From: Allomesorhizobium sp043769475
Lineage (GTDB): Bacteria > Pseudomonadota > Alphaproteobacteria > Rhizobiales > Rhizobiaceae
Length of the DNA: 64,000 nt
Assembly (NCBI RefSeq): GCF_043769475.1
Contig: NZ_CP171729.1
Coordinates: forward strand, 5,580,001-5,644,000
Direction of reading: 5' to 3'
The position numbers and the translations under genes are program-made. Shown in pieces: positions 51,710-60,904 of this stretch (its first letter is position 1; every line of letters begins with the position of its first letter). Under the pieces are notes generated by a model. The model had not been told where the DNA came from. It ran no database searches and worked only from the letters and a program-made list of their open reading frames with translations.

Positions 51710-52876
51710 ATGACACTGATCAAGGATCTGCGCAGCGAGGCGCGCATGGCGCCCGAAAGCGGCATCGTCGCCGTCGCCAATTACGGCCGCGGACGGGAGG
51801 GGCTGATCCCGCTGTGGGCGGGAGAGGGCGACCTGCCGACGCCGGAGTTCATCTCGCAGGCGGCAGCGCGCGGGCTGGTGGCGGGCGAGACCTTCTACAC
51901 CTGGCAGCGTGGCATTCCGGAACTGCGCCAGGCGCTGGCGCGCTATCACGCCCGCCATTTCGGCAGGACATTCGCGCCGGAGGAGTTTCTGGTGACCGGC
52001 GGCGGCATGCAGGCGATCCAACTCGCGCTGCAGGCCACGGCGGGCGCGGGCGACGAAGTCATCTACCTGTCGCCGGCTTGGCCGAACTTTCCCGGCGCGG
52101 CGGGTGTCGCGGGCGTGAGGCCGGTTGCCGTCAGGCTGGACCAGACCGGCAACGGCTGGGCATGCGATGTCGCCAAGGTCGAGGCGGCGGTGACCGCTCG
52201 GACAAAGGCCATCTTCGTCAATTCGCCCTCGAACCCGACCGGATGGACCGCCGATCTGGACACGTTGCGGGCAATCCTCGACCTGGCGCGGCGCAAGAAC
52301 CTCTGGATCATCGCCGACGAGATCTATGCTCTGTTCCACTACGGCGGCGTCAGGGCGCCGTCCTTCATGGACATCATGGAGGATGAAGACCGCATCCTGT
52401 TCGTCAACACCTTCTCCAAGAACTGGGCGATGACCGGCTGGCGCATCGGCTGGCTGCGCGTGCATCCGGCGCTGCAGCAGACATTCGAGAACCTGATCCA
52501 GTATTCGACCTCGGGCGTGGCGCAGTTCATGCAGCGCGGCGCGATTGCGGCGTTGGACGAGGGCGACGATTTCCTGGCGGCGCAGATCGAGCGCGCCAGC
52601 CAGGCGCGGGACATCGCCTGCGGCATTCTCGGCGCCACCGGACGTGCCAGGTTCAGCGTGCCGCAGGGCGCGTTCTATCTGTTCTTTTCGGTAGACGGTA
52701 TTGCGGATTCGCGCGCCGCGGCCTTCGAGATCGTCGACCGCGCCAATGTCGGGCTGGCTCCCGGCACTGCCTTCGGAGAGGGCGGCGAAGCTTTTTTCAG
52801 GCTGTGTTTCCACCGCCGGCTCGACCAGGTCGAAGAGGCGGCGAACAGGCTGGCGGGGTGGATTAGAAAGCGCTGA
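51710..52876 (+). CDS. Class I/II PLP-dependent aminotransferase
   Basis: 388-residue fold-type I aminotransferase of the AspC-like group. It shows LWAGEGDLPTP near the start, YTWQRGIPELRQALA, FVNSPSNPTGW, the PLP Asp in WIIADEIYALF, the Schiff-base Lys in VNTFSKNWAMTGWRIGW (about residues 236-252) and the terminal Arg in FFRLCFHRR. Substrate unknown; the closest look is to aspartate/aromatic aminotransferases. It ends exactly where convergent hemA ends: the two stop codons form TGATCA. Confidence 0.92.
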   Translation: MTLIKDLRSEARMAPESGIVAVANYGRGREGLIPLWAGEGDLPTPEFISQAAARGLVAGETFYTWQRGIPELRQALARYHARHFGRTFAPEEFLVTGGGMQAIQLALQATAGAGDEVIYLSPAWPNFPGAAGVAGVRPVAVRLDQTGNGWACDVAKVEAAVTARTKAIFVNSPSNPTGWTADLDTLRAILDLARRKNLWIIADEIYALFHYGGVRAPSFMDIMEDEDRILFVNTFSKNWAMTGWRIGWLRVHPALQQTFENLIQYSTSGVAQFMQRGAIAALDEGDDFLAAQIERASQARDIACGILGATGRARFSVPQGAFYLFFSVDGIADSRAAAFEIVDRANVGLAPGTAFGEGGEAFFRLCFHRRLDQVEEAANRLAGWIRKR

Positions 52877-54154
52877 TCACCCGCCCGATTTCGGCACCAG
52901 CAGCGGAATGATGCGCTCGCTCTTGGCGATCGCGGGACGTCCGGTCGCGCCGTAGGAAATGCCGAGCGCGTCCCAGGTTTCGACCAGCGCGTCCCGCAGC
53001 GTCTCGATCAGGGCATCTGAATGGAACGGCGTCGGCGTGATGCGCAGGCGCTCGGTGCCGCGCGGCACCGTCGGGTAGTTGATCGGCTGGATGTATATGC
53101 CGTGGACGCCGAGCAGACGGTCGGTCGCCATCTTGCAGAGTTCCGGGTCGCCGACCAGCACCGGGACGATGTGAGTGGCGGACGGCATCACCGGCAGGCC
53201 CGCCGCGGCCAGAATGTCCTTAGTCCGCTCCGCCTGCCGCTTCTGCCCGTCGCGCTCGACCTGCGACTGCTTGAGGTGGCGGATCGAAACGGTTGCCGCT
53301 GCGGCAATTGCCGGCGGCAGCGCGGTGGTGAAGATGAAGCCCGGCGCATAGGAGCGCACCGCGTCCACGACCGCGCTGGAACCGGCGATGTAACCACCCA
53401 GTGTTCCGAACGCCTTGGCCAGCGTTCCCTCGATGATGTCGACGCGATCGGCGAGCCCTTCGCGCTCGGTGATGCCGCCGCCGCGAGGACCGTACATGCC
53501 GACGGCATGGACCTCGTCGATGTAGGTCATGGCGTTGTACTTCTCGGCCAACTCCACGATCTCGTCGATCGGGGCGATGTCGCCATCCATGGAATAGACG
53601 GATTCGAAGACGATCAGCTTGGCGCGCTCGCGGCCCGCCGCCTGAAGCAGGCTTTCGAGATGCGCCACGTCGTTGTGGCGGAAGATCTTCTTCTCGGCGC
53701 CCGACCGGCGCACGCCCTCGATCATCGAGGCGTGATTCAATTCGTCGGAAAGCACCAGGCAGTTCGGCAGCAGGCGGGCGATCGTGGAAATGGACGCTTC
53801 GTTGGACACGAAGCCCGAGGTGAAGACCAGCGCCGCATCCTTGCCGTGCAGGTCAGCGAGTTCCAGCTCCAGTTCGACCAGTGGGTGGTTGGTGCCGGAA
53901 ATATTGCGCGTGCCGCCGGCGCCCGAGCCCATCTTGCGGGCGGTTTCCTGGAAGGCGGCGATCACGTCCGGGTGCTGTCCCATGCCGAGGTAGTCGTTGG
54001 AGCACCAGACTGTGATCTCCTGTTCCTGCCCGTTGGCGCGCCAGATGGCGCTCGGGAAGGAACCGGCGATCCGCTCCAGGTCCGCAAAGACGCGATAGCG
54101 ACGTTCGGCATGAACCTGATCGATCGCTTCCTCGAAAAAACGCTGATAGTTCAT
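52877..54154 (-). CDS. hemA: 5-aminolevulinate synthase
   Basis: 425-residue PLP enzyme that condenses glycine and succinyl-CoA to 5-aminolevulinate, the Shemin route of haem synthesis used by alphaproteobacteria. Visible are WCSNDYLGMGQHP, GTRNISGTNHPLVELE, the SDELNHASMIEGVRRS loop, YIDEVHAVGMYGPRGGG with the PLP Asp and His, and the Schiff-base Lys in EGTLAKAFGTLGGYIAGS. The ATG at 54154 (MNYQRFFEEAIDQVHAE) is the family start; the frame is open 96 bases further. No convincing FNR box was found upstream. Confidence 0.96.
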   Translation of the reverse strand: MNYQRFFEEAIDQVHAERRYRVFADLERIAGSFPSAIWRANGQEQEITVWCSNDYLGMGQHPDVIAAFQETARKMGSGAGGTRNISGTNHPLVELELELADLHGKDAALVFTSGFVSNEASISTIARLLPNCLVLSDELNHASMIEGVRRSGAEKKIFRHNDVAHLESLLQAAGRERAKLIVFESVYSMDGDIAPIDEIVELAEKYNAMTYIDEVHAVGMYGPRGGGITEREGLADRVDIIEGTLAKAFGTLGGYIAGSSAVVDAVRSYAPGFIFTTALPPAIAAAATVSIRHLKQSQVERDGQKRQAERTKDILAAAGLPVMPSATHIVPVLVGDPELCKMATDRLLGVHGIYIQPINYPTVPRGTERLRITPTPFHSDALIETLRDALVETWDALGISYGATGRPAIAKSERIIPLLVPKSGG

Positions 54155-54432
54155 TCTGGCTTCCCAAATTTGGAGGCGATCATAATCATTGCCGGATTTT
54201 GCGTCCATGACCGCCACAAGGTCAAAATGCCACGTCCTCCTCGCCCACAAACGAACATAAGCTTTTGGCTATTGCATTAACCTGAATCAATGGCCTTTTG
54301 GTCGAAGGTTAGTCGCGAGACACGGTTCCTGGCGCAGGCATGCCGACCTGAAAAGGCGCCTGCGGCTTGATGCGTGTTGCCAATGTTTGGGTCGCGTTTC
54401 ACACAGTTCGTCAGGATCAGCGGAGATTTGCA

Positions 54433-55428
54433 ATGAGCGTTCTGGTAACCGGCGGCGCCGGCTATATCGGCAGCCACATGGTGTGGGAGTTGCTCGACGC
54501 CGGCGAAGAGGTGGTCGTGCTCGACCGGCTGTCGACGGGGTTCGAATGGGCGGTCGCCCCGGAGGCGAGGCTGGTCGTCGGCGACGTGGCCGACGGCGAT
54601 CTGGTCGGCTCGCTGATCCGGGAGCACGCGGTCGACGCCATCATCCATTTTGCGGGCTCGATCGTGGTTCCGGAATCGGTGGCCGACCCGCTCGGCTACT
54701 ACGAGAACAACACCTGCAAGACCCGGGCGCTGATCGAGACCGCGGTGCGCGGCAACGTGCCCAACTTCATCTTCTCCTCGACCGCCGCCGTCTATGGCGC
54801 GGCGGGGCTGGAGCCGGTCCGCGAGGATGCACGGCTTGCGCCGGAATCACCCTATGGCTTGTCCAAGCTGATGAGCGAGTGGATGCTGCGCGACGCCGCG
54901 GCCTCGCATGGCTTTCGCTATACGGCGCTGCGCTACTTCAACGTCGCGGGCGCTGACCCGAAAGGCCGTACGGGCCAGTCGACGCCCGGCGCCACCCATC
55001 TGATCAAGGTCGCCAGCGAAACTGCGCTTGGCAAGCGGGCCTCCATGCAGGTTTTTGGCACCGATTATCCCACGCCCGACGGCACCTGTATGCGCGATTA
55101 TATCCATGTCAGCGATCTGGTCGCGGCGCATCGCCTGGCCTTGCAGCGGCTGCGCGCCGGCGGCGGCAGCCTCGTCGCCAATTGCGGCTACAGCCATGGC
55201 TATTCGGTGCTCGAGGTGATCGAAAGCGTGCGCCGTGTCTTCGGCGGCGACTTCGACGTCCAGATCGGCGGCAGGCGTCCTGGCGACGCGGCGTCGGTCA
55301 TCGCCAATTCCGAACTCGCCCGCAGCGAACTCGGCTGGGCGCCGGCCCATGACGATCTCGACGCCATCGTCGGCGATGCGCTATCCTGGGAAAGGAAACT
55401 CACCGGAAAGAACTCGGTGCGCAGCTGA
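54433..55428 (+). CDS. galE: UDP-glucose 4-epimerase
   Basis: 331-residue extended SDR epimerase that interconverts UDP-glucose and UDP-galactose (or the N-acetyl forms) for surface polysaccharides. It has the NAD motif VTGGAGYIGSHM (residues 4-15), catalytic Ser/Thr in IFSSTAAVYG, Tyr-x3-Lys in SPYGLSKLMSE, and the C-terminal DGTCMRDYIHVSDL and RRPGDAASV motifs. A GGAG site precedes the ATG at 54433. It is divergent from hemA and opens the polysaccharide region. Confidence 0.94.
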   Translation: MSVLVTGGAGYIGSHMVWELLDAGEEVVVLDRLSTGFEWAVAPEARLVVGDVADGDLVGSLIREHAVDAIIHFAGSIVVPESVADPLGYYENNTCKTRALIETAVRGNVPNFIFSSTAAVYGAAGLEPVREDARLAPESPYGLSKLMSEWMLRDAAASHGFRYTALRYFNVAGADPKGRTGQSTPGATHLIKVASETALGKRASMQVFGTDYPTPDGTCMRDYIHVSDLVAAHRLALQRLRAGGGSLVANCGYSHGYSVLEVIESVRRVFGGDFDVQIGGRRPGDAASVIANSELARSELGWAPAHDDLDAIVGDALSWERKLTGKNSVRS

Positions 55429-55488
55429 TCGGGTAGCGGCCTCCGGCGGCGTTCCGACGAGCGGGTTTCCGGGGGTTGGGGGCGAGGC

Positions 55489-57312
55489 ATGGGACCACAA
55501 GTAGCGATCGACCTTGGGCGCATCGAGCGCAATGCGCGGACCATCGTGCAGCGCTGCGCCGAATCGGGCATCAAGGTCTTCGGCGTCACCAAGGGAACCT
55601 GCGGCATGCCGCAGGTGGCGCGCGCGATGCTGCGCGGCGGCGTCGCCGGCATTGCCGAATCGCGCTTTGAAAATATCAGACGGCTGCATGAAAGTGGCAT
55701 CGACTGCCCGATAATGCTGCTGCGCAGCCCGCCGATCTCGCGCGTCGAGGAGGTAGTGCGGACTGTCGATATCAGCCTTCAGTCGGAACTCGCCATCATC
55801 GGCGAAATCTCGCGCATCGCCGAGCGCCTCGGCCGCGTCCACGGCATCATTGTCATGGTCGATCTCGGCGACCTACGCGAAGGCATCTGGCCGAACGACC
55901 TTCTGCCGACCGTGGAAAAAATCCTCGAGATGAAGGGTGTCAGGATCGCTGGTATCGGCACCAATTTGACCTGCTTCGGCGCGATAGTGCCAACCAAGGA
56001 AAATCTTGGCCAGCTGGTGGCGCATGCATACAAGATCGAGCGGCTCGCAGGCATCACCCTTGACTGGATTTCGGGCGGCAACTCGTCGTCGCTGCCCTTG
56101 GTGCTCAAAGGGCGCATGCCAGGGGGTATCAACAATCTGCGGATCGGCGAAGCCATATTGCAGGGCGGCATCGAGACTTTTCGCGACGAGCCTTGGCCGG
56201 GCCTCGAATACGACGCCTTCCGCCTTGCCGGCGAACTGATCGAAGTCAAGCTGAAGCCGTCCATGCCGATCGGCAGATCGGGCTTCGATGCCTTCGGCAA
56301 CCGGCCGCTCTTCGTAGACGAGGGCGACCGGCTGCGCGGCATCGCCAATATCGGGCGCGAGGATGTCATCGTGGAAAGCCTCACCCCGATCAACAAGGGC
56401 GTACGGGTGCTTGGCGCGTCGAGCGATCACCTAGTGCTCGATGTCACGGACGCAGATCCCCCGCTCGCCGTCGGAGATCGCGTGAGCTTTCGGATGGGCT
56501 ACGGGGCCTTGTTGACCACCATGACTTCCGAATACGTCGAGAAAGCACCAATGCACGATGTCGCGGATTCGTCCGGCCGCAAGATGGTCTCGATTGTGGC
56601 CGAGCCGAAATCGACGCCCATCCTGGCCAGCCACAATATCGGCTCGCGGCTTGAGGCCATGAATTACGATGTCGTCGAACTGGCCGACGTGGAGCGTCCA
56701 CCCTCGGGCCTGATCCGGCTTCATTCGGGCAGCGACAGGCGCGTCGCCTATCAGGCTCTGGCGGCGGCTGCCCGCGTCACGCACTCGCTCGGCCTTATCT
56801 GGATAGACTCCATCGCGGCGCTTGTGCCCGAAACCGGCGATGATTCCGAAACGGCGGAGACATCGGTGCTCTCGCGCGTGCTCGGTCTCAGCGGCCGGCA
56901 AGGTGCGCTGCAGCCGCAGCTTTCCCCTGAAAACGTGGTTCTCGTGGGATTGCGCGAGGCTCACCCGGCCGAGGCGAAAATTCTCAAGGAGTCTCGCATC
57001 TCCGTATTCACCATGGCCGAGATCGACGGCTCCGGCATGCGCGATGTCATGCGCGAGGCGATCAGGATCGCATCGTCGGGAACGCGCGGCTTTCATGTCA
57101 GCTATTCGCCGACGGCGACGGAGATGCCCGGGTGGGCGCCGGGTTCGGGCGGAATGACGGTGAGGGAAACGCATCAGGCGATGGAGGCGATCGCGCTCAG
57201 CGGCCGCATGACGTCGATGGACATATCGCCGGTCACGGCCGAACTAGATCCCCGGATCGGTCATGAAACGGTTAACTTCGTGATGTCTGCTTTCGGGAAG
57301 CGAATCCTTTAA
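55489..57312 (+). CDS. Fusion of alanine racemase-like (Orr-type) domain and degenerate arginase-like domain
   Basis: 607-residue two-domain protein. Residues 1 to about 355 are an alanine-racemase-N-type PLP domain like ornithine/amino-acid racemases, with the PLP lysine at about 35 (VFGVTKGTCG), the NLTCFGAIVPTKENL loop and the WISGGNSSSLP and LRIGEAILQG phosphate-binding parts. Residues about 375-607 look like the arginase/agmatinase fold (ILASHNIGSR, LGLIWIDSIAAL, RGFHVSYSPTATEM, GSGGMTVRETHQAMEAIA, MDISPVTAELDP), but the metal ligands are lost: DxHxD reads D440-S-I-A-A and the DxD pair reads S540-P-T542. It may racemise an amino acid with a non-catalytic, perhaps ligand-sensing, second domain. 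It follows galE by 60 bases. Confidence 0.82.
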   Translation: MGPQVAIDLGRIERNARTIVQRCAESGIKVFGVTKGTCGMPQVARAMLRGGVAGIAESRFENIRRLHESGIDCPIMLLRSPPISRVEEVVRTVDISLQSELAIIGEISRIAERLGRVHGIIVMVDLGDLREGIWPNDLLPTVEKILEMKGVRIAGIGTNLTCFGAIVPTKENLGQLVAHAYKIERLAGITLDWISGGNSSSLPLVLKGRMPGGINNLRIGEAILQGGIETFRDEPWPGLEYDAFRLAGELIEVKLKPSMPIGRSGFDAFGNRPLFVDEGDRLRGIANIGREDVIVESLTPINKGVRVLGASSDHLVLDVTDADPPLAVGDRVSFRMGYGALLTTMTSEYVEKAPMHDVADSSGRKMVSIVAEPKSTPILASHNIGSRLEAMNYDVVELADVERPPSGLIRLHSGSDRRVAYQALAAAARVTHSLGLIWIDSIAALVPETGDDSETAETSVLSRVLGLSGRQGALQPQLSPENVVLVGLREAHPAEAKILKESRISVFTMAEIDGSGMRDVMREAIRIASSGTRGFHVSYSPTATEMPGWAPGSGGMTVRETHQAMEAIALSGRMTSMDISPVTAELDPRIGHETVNFVMSAFGKRIL

Positions 57313-57464
57313 GCAGGCAGGGAACTCAGATTTGTGTTATTCGAGGGGTTGCGGTCGATCGTTCGGCTAAGGATTGGGAGTGCAGGGTATTAACGGTACC
57401 GAGATTTTGGAGCCGGCTGTGTTGAACGGCGTCGGCTGTTCAGATAACAATGTGCCGGCGCCGG

Positions 57465-57529
57465 GCATTGTTGCATGACACTTGTTCAGATGAAGATGCA
57501 TCCCGAGCCGAGCATTATTGCATGAAACT
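57465..57529 (+). repeat. Imperfect 18-bp direct repeat at the start of the dehydratase gene
   Basis: GCATTRTTGCATGAMACT occurs at 57465-57482 and 57512-57529 (16 of 18 identical), 47 bases apart. The second copy contains the start codon of the following gene; the first contains an ATG followed soon by a stop. A local duplication is the simplest reading. Confidence 0.6.
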
Positions 57530-59483
57530 CAGCAGCTTGCGTCTGCCCGCCCGATTTGCCCGTTATGCGGGAACCCTGCACGATTTCGGAGTTGCGACCG
57601 CCGCGTTCGTCCTGGCGTATCTGACTGTCCTCGGCGTGGCAGCCTTCGAGGTTCCTGGCAACGAGGAAAAGACACTCGGCTTCGTTGCGATATTCGGGGC
57701 ATACTATTTCATCCTTTCATTGCATCGCGGCTCCTGGCGATATGTTTCGATCCCCGACCTGATCACCATCATCAAGGTCGCTTTCGCGACGACCGTGACA
57801 TACACCGTCGCGTCGTTTCTGATGACGCGCGGAGCGAACGTGCCGCGCTCGGTTCCGATCCTGGCGGCGGTATTCTTGGTGACTGGGCTTGCGGGCTCGC
57901 GCCTGGCCTGCCGGCTTCTGGTGGAAAAAGTCCTCTGGCGCACGAGCCCGCTCGGACCGTCACCTCTGAATCGGCGCAACGTTCTCCTGTATGGGCTGAA
58001 TGACAGCGCGGAGAGTTTCATTCGGGCAAGCCGCCGCGGCCAGAGCGAATACAACGTCGTCGGTATCATCGACGATAGCATCCTGAACCAGGCCAGGACG
58101 CTTCAGGGAGTAAGGGTGCTGGGCGCCTTCGCCGATACCGACAAGATCGCCAACCGGCTGGCGCGTAACGGCATGCGCGTTTCCGAAGTGATAGTCACCG
58201 AAACAGCCCCGAGCCGCCAGCACCTCGGTGAGATCGTCGAAAAGACGGCAAGGCTCGGCATCAAGACCTCGCGGATACCGGATGTCACCGAAACCGCACT
58301 GATCACCAGCCTATCGTTGCTGGAGCCGAAGGAGATCGAACTCGGCGATCTTCTCGACCGCCCCGAAGTTGTCGCCGACATATCGAGTATCGCTCGGCTC
58401 ATCAACAACAAGACCGTTCTCGCGACCGGGGCCGGCGGTTCGATCGGTTCGGAGCTTTGCCGGCAGATCGCTCAGCTTGGACCGAAACTGCTGGTCATCA
58501 CCGACAGTTCGGAATTCCATCTTTACATGCTCGATATGGAACTCCGGGAAAAGTACCGGGATTTGAAGATCAGCACGCGGCTGATGGATGTTCGCGACAA
58601 CATACGGGTTTCGCGGCTGTTTGCTGAAATGCGGCCGGATGTGGTGTTTCACGCAGCCGCTCTTAAGCACGTCCCCCTGGCGGAAAGCAATCCGCTGGAG
58701 GCGATCAAAACCAATTTTCTCGGCACCAGAAATGTGGCCGATGCCGCCCTGGTCAATGAGGTGTCGAGCTTCGTGATGATCTCGACGGACAAGGCGGTCA
58801 ACCCGACAAACGTGATGGGCGCCACCAAGAGAGCGGCCGAAGCTTACTGTCAGGCCCTGGACCTCAGCTCGACCAAGACTCGCTTCAAGACCGTCAGGTT
58901 CGGAAACGTTCTAGGCTCGAACGGATCGGTGGTACCGCGATTCCAGGAACAAATCCTTGCCGGCGGTCCGGTGACGGTTACTCACCCTGACATCGTGCGC
59001 TTTTTCATGACCATCCCGGAAGCGGTGCGGCTGGTGTTGAACGCTTCGGCCGAACACACCGGTGACCGTTTGCAGCAGCGCGGCAAGATAATGGTGCTCG
59101 ACATGGGCGAACCTGTGAGGATCGTCGACCTCGCCGAACGCATGATGCAGCTCGCGGGCCTGAAGCCTTATGTCGACATCGACATCGTGTTTTCGGGGCT
59201 GCGACCGGGCGAGAAGCTGTTCGAGGAGCTTTTCGATCCTTCGGAAGTCCAGAACATGAAAACGGAAGACGGTTATGTGATTGCTTCGCCCCGCGTGACG
59301 GACAAGGTGCTGCTAGACAAGTCGATCACGGAACTTCAGAACGCGATAGTGCGTGAAGACCGCGGGCGGGCGCTCGAACTGCTGCTTCATATCGTTCCGG
59401 AGTACCGCAGCGCCAAGGCCATGCAGGAGCAAGCTGCCAAGGATATTGAGCGGGATTTCGGCGACGCCGCTCCCTATTCGTAA
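57522..59483 (+). CDS. Membrane-bound NDP-sugar 4,6-dehydratase (WbpM/CapD/PglF type)
   Basis: 653-residue polysaccharide-biosynthesis protein. Four N-terminal membrane helices (about residues 18-150) are followed by a CoA-binding-like Rossmann domain (NVLLYGLNDSAESFI, about 161-175) and an extended SDR domain. The SDR carries the NAD motif VLATGAGGSIGSELCRQIA (about 302-320), SSFVMISTDKAVNPTNVMGATKRAAEAYCQ in which Met replaces the usual Tyr of YxxxK, and GLRPGEKLFEELFD. It makes UDP-4-keto-6-deoxy sugars for O-antigen or capsule. The start at 57522 is the ATG just before the first membrane helix. Confidence 0.93.
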   Translation: MKLSSLRLPARFARYAGTLHDFGVATAAFVLAYLTVLGVAAFEVPGNEEKTLGFVAIFGAYYFILSLHRGSWRYVSIPDLITIIKVAFATTVTYTVASFLMTRGANVPRSVPILAAVFLVTGLAGSRLACRLLVEKVLWRTSPLGPSPLNRRNVLLYGLNDSAESFIRASRRGQSEYNVVGIIDDSILNQARTLQGVRVLGAFADTDKIANRLARNGMRVSEVIVTETAPSRQHLGEIVEKTARLGIKTSRIPDVTETALITSLSLLEPKEIELGDLLDRPEVVADISSIARLINNKTVLATGAGGSIGSELCRQIAQLGPKLLVITDSSEFHLYMLDMELREKYRDLKISTRLMDVRDNIRVSRLFAEMRPDVVFHAAALKHVPLAESNPLEAIKTNFLGTRNVADAALVNEVSSFVMISTDKAVNPTNVMGATKRAAEAYCQALDLSSTKTRFKTVRFGNVLGSNGSVVPRFQEQILAGGPVTVTHPDIVRFFMTIPEAVRLVLNASAEHTGDRLQQRGKIMVLDMGEPVRIVDLAERMMQLAGLKPYVDIDIVFSGLRPGEKLFEELFDPSEVQNMKTEDGYVIASPRVTDKVLLDKSITELQNAIVREDRGRALELLLHIVPEYRSAKAMQEQAAKDIERDFGDAAPYS

Positions 59484-59943
59484 GCTCACCCGGGCACGGT
59501 GACTGCAAGAAGTCAGCCGTTCTTCCGTGTGGTCACAGACTACCATATGTTGGCGGCTTGATGCGCTTTGGTGCCGCGAGTCGGCAGTAGCAGGAGCATC
59601 GTACAGTCGCGATTGACAATGGCGGGTTTCGGAACAACGTGGATGGGAATTCGGGTGTCTCGACGCCGCGTTGCTGGCAAAGCACAAGGCGGTCTGCGAG
59701 AATGCGCTTCAGCGGTTGACCGCGGGGCTCAGCCCGAAAGATGTGGCTGCTGCGAATTCTTGGCGTGTGAATGAAGCGGGCGCCAAAATATAAGCTTTTT
59801 TGAGGGGCAGGGAGAGCTTGCAGCACCCACCAGACAGGCGATTGGGTGGCCGGTGGATTGCTGCAGGTGAGAACTTCTGGCTTCGAGCGCCAATCGTTGT
59901 ATCCTGCCTGATGCCTACGGATATTTGTTACCGGATTTAAATA
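59484..59943. other. 460-base region without a clear gene
   Basis: Between the dehydratase and a doubtful small gene. It holds several short frames with no family features. One frame (stop near 59793) encodes a helical LDAALLAKHKAVCENALQ stretch, but it lacks a good start. I see no terminator hairpin or repeat. Confidence 0.45.
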
Positions 59944-60321
59944 ATGGCCGACGGAGGGACACGGCAGGAGCGACGTATGGGATTTGAGGACGAGGAGCAA
60001 GCCCTTCCAGCCGGAACGACGTTCACACCCTCGGTGCTGAAGGATTTCCGCTGCGATCTAGAGACGGATTGCAGATGCTCGCCCGAAATGCGCCCTACCT
60101 GCGAGTACAATGTTAAAACCCTGCCTGCGCGGAGCAGCGTCATATACAGGCACAGCTTGAGAATCGCGAAAAAAGCCGAAACGGCGAAAAAACCAAATAG
60201 GTTCTACGAGGTGACTTCGCCAATGGCTGTTCGCCTTTTGCTTCTGCTCCTCGCCTTCGCGGGGGCGGTCGTTGCCGTTACCTGGCATTTCGGCGAATGG
60301 ATCCGGTACTCCATCCAGTAG
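59944..60321 (+). CDS. Possible small protein with C-terminal membrane helix
   Basis: 125-codon frame starting ATG with only a weak ribosome site. Residues 1-90 are hydrophilic with a cysteine-containing FRCDLETDCRCSPEMRPTCEY stretch; residues 94-115 are a strong hydrophobic helix (VRLLLLLLAFAGAVVAV). It ends six bases before the sugar transferase start. No family recognised. It may be real, only its 3' part (from the ATG at 60223) may be real, or it may be a chance frame. Confidence 0.35.
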   Translation: MADGGTRQERRMGFEDEEQALPAGTTFTPSVLKDFRCDLETDCRCSPEMRPTCEYNVKTLPARSSVIYRHSLRIAKKAETAKKPNRFYEVTSPMAVRLLLLLLAFAGAVVAVTWHFGEWIRYSIQ

Positions 60322-60326
60322 GTTGC

Positions 60327-60887
60327 ATGAAGCGCGCATTCGACATCGTACTTGCCGCCATCGGGATGGTGGTCGCGGCGCCGCTGATCCTGGCTGCAGT
60401 CGTGTTGATCCGGCTCAACTCGCCGGGTCCGGCGATTTTCCGCCAGACCCGCGTGGGGGTGAACGAAAAGCCTTTCACCTGCCTGAAGCTGCGCACCATG
60501 TACTACGGAACCGGGAACATGCCGAGCCATGAAGCCGGCGCGTCGTCGATCACGCCGGTGGGAACGCTTCTCCGGCGGTTCAAGTTCGACGAGTTGCCGC
60601 AACTGTGGAACGTGTTGGCGGGCGACATGAGTTTTGTCGGGCCACGACCATGCCTGCCTTCGCAGACGGCGCTGATCGCGGCGCGTAGGGCATACGGGCT
60701 TTATACGCTGCGTCCCGGTATTACCGGCGTGGCGCAAGTCGCGGGCGTGGACATGTCCGATCCGGAAAAGCTGGCGGCGCTAGATGCGACCTATCTGCAT
60801 GATATGTCGCTTGCCGCCGACATAAGGCTGATCCTGGCGACGGCGCTAGGCTCCGGGCAGGGCGACCGGGTGAGGCCTGTGGAATAG
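60327..60887 (+). CDS. Sugar-phosphate transferase initiating polysaccharide synthesis (short PglC/WcaJ-type)
   Basis: 186-residue monotopic membrane phosphoglycosyl transferase. One N-terminal re-entrant hydrophobic helix (FDIVLAAIGMVVAAPLILAAVVLI) is followed by the family core: GPAIFRQTRVGVNEKPFTCLKLRTM, DELPQLWNVLAGDMSFVGPRP and LRPGITGVAQV. It transfers a sugar phosphate from a UDP-sugar to undecaprenyl phosphate. The length is that of the minimal catalytic form without the extra N-terminal helices of WcaJ. The ATG at 60327 is the family start. Confidence 0.93.
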   Translation: MKRAFDIVLAAIGMVVAAPLILAAVVLIRLNSPGPAIFRQTRVGVNEKPFTCLKLRTMYYGTGNMPSHEAGASSITPVGTLLRRFKFDELPQLWNVLAGDMSFVGPRPCLPSQTALIAARRAYGLYTLRPGITGVAQVAGVDMSDPEKLAALDATYLHDMSLAADIRLILATALGSGQGDRVRPVE

Positions 60888-60904
60888 CACCGGAGCGCGG
60901 GGGT

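Noticed and set aside
54155..54432. FNR-type box upstream of hemA
   Set aside because: The best candidate (TTGATTCAGGTTAA) lacks the second half-site of TTGAT-N4-ATCAA.
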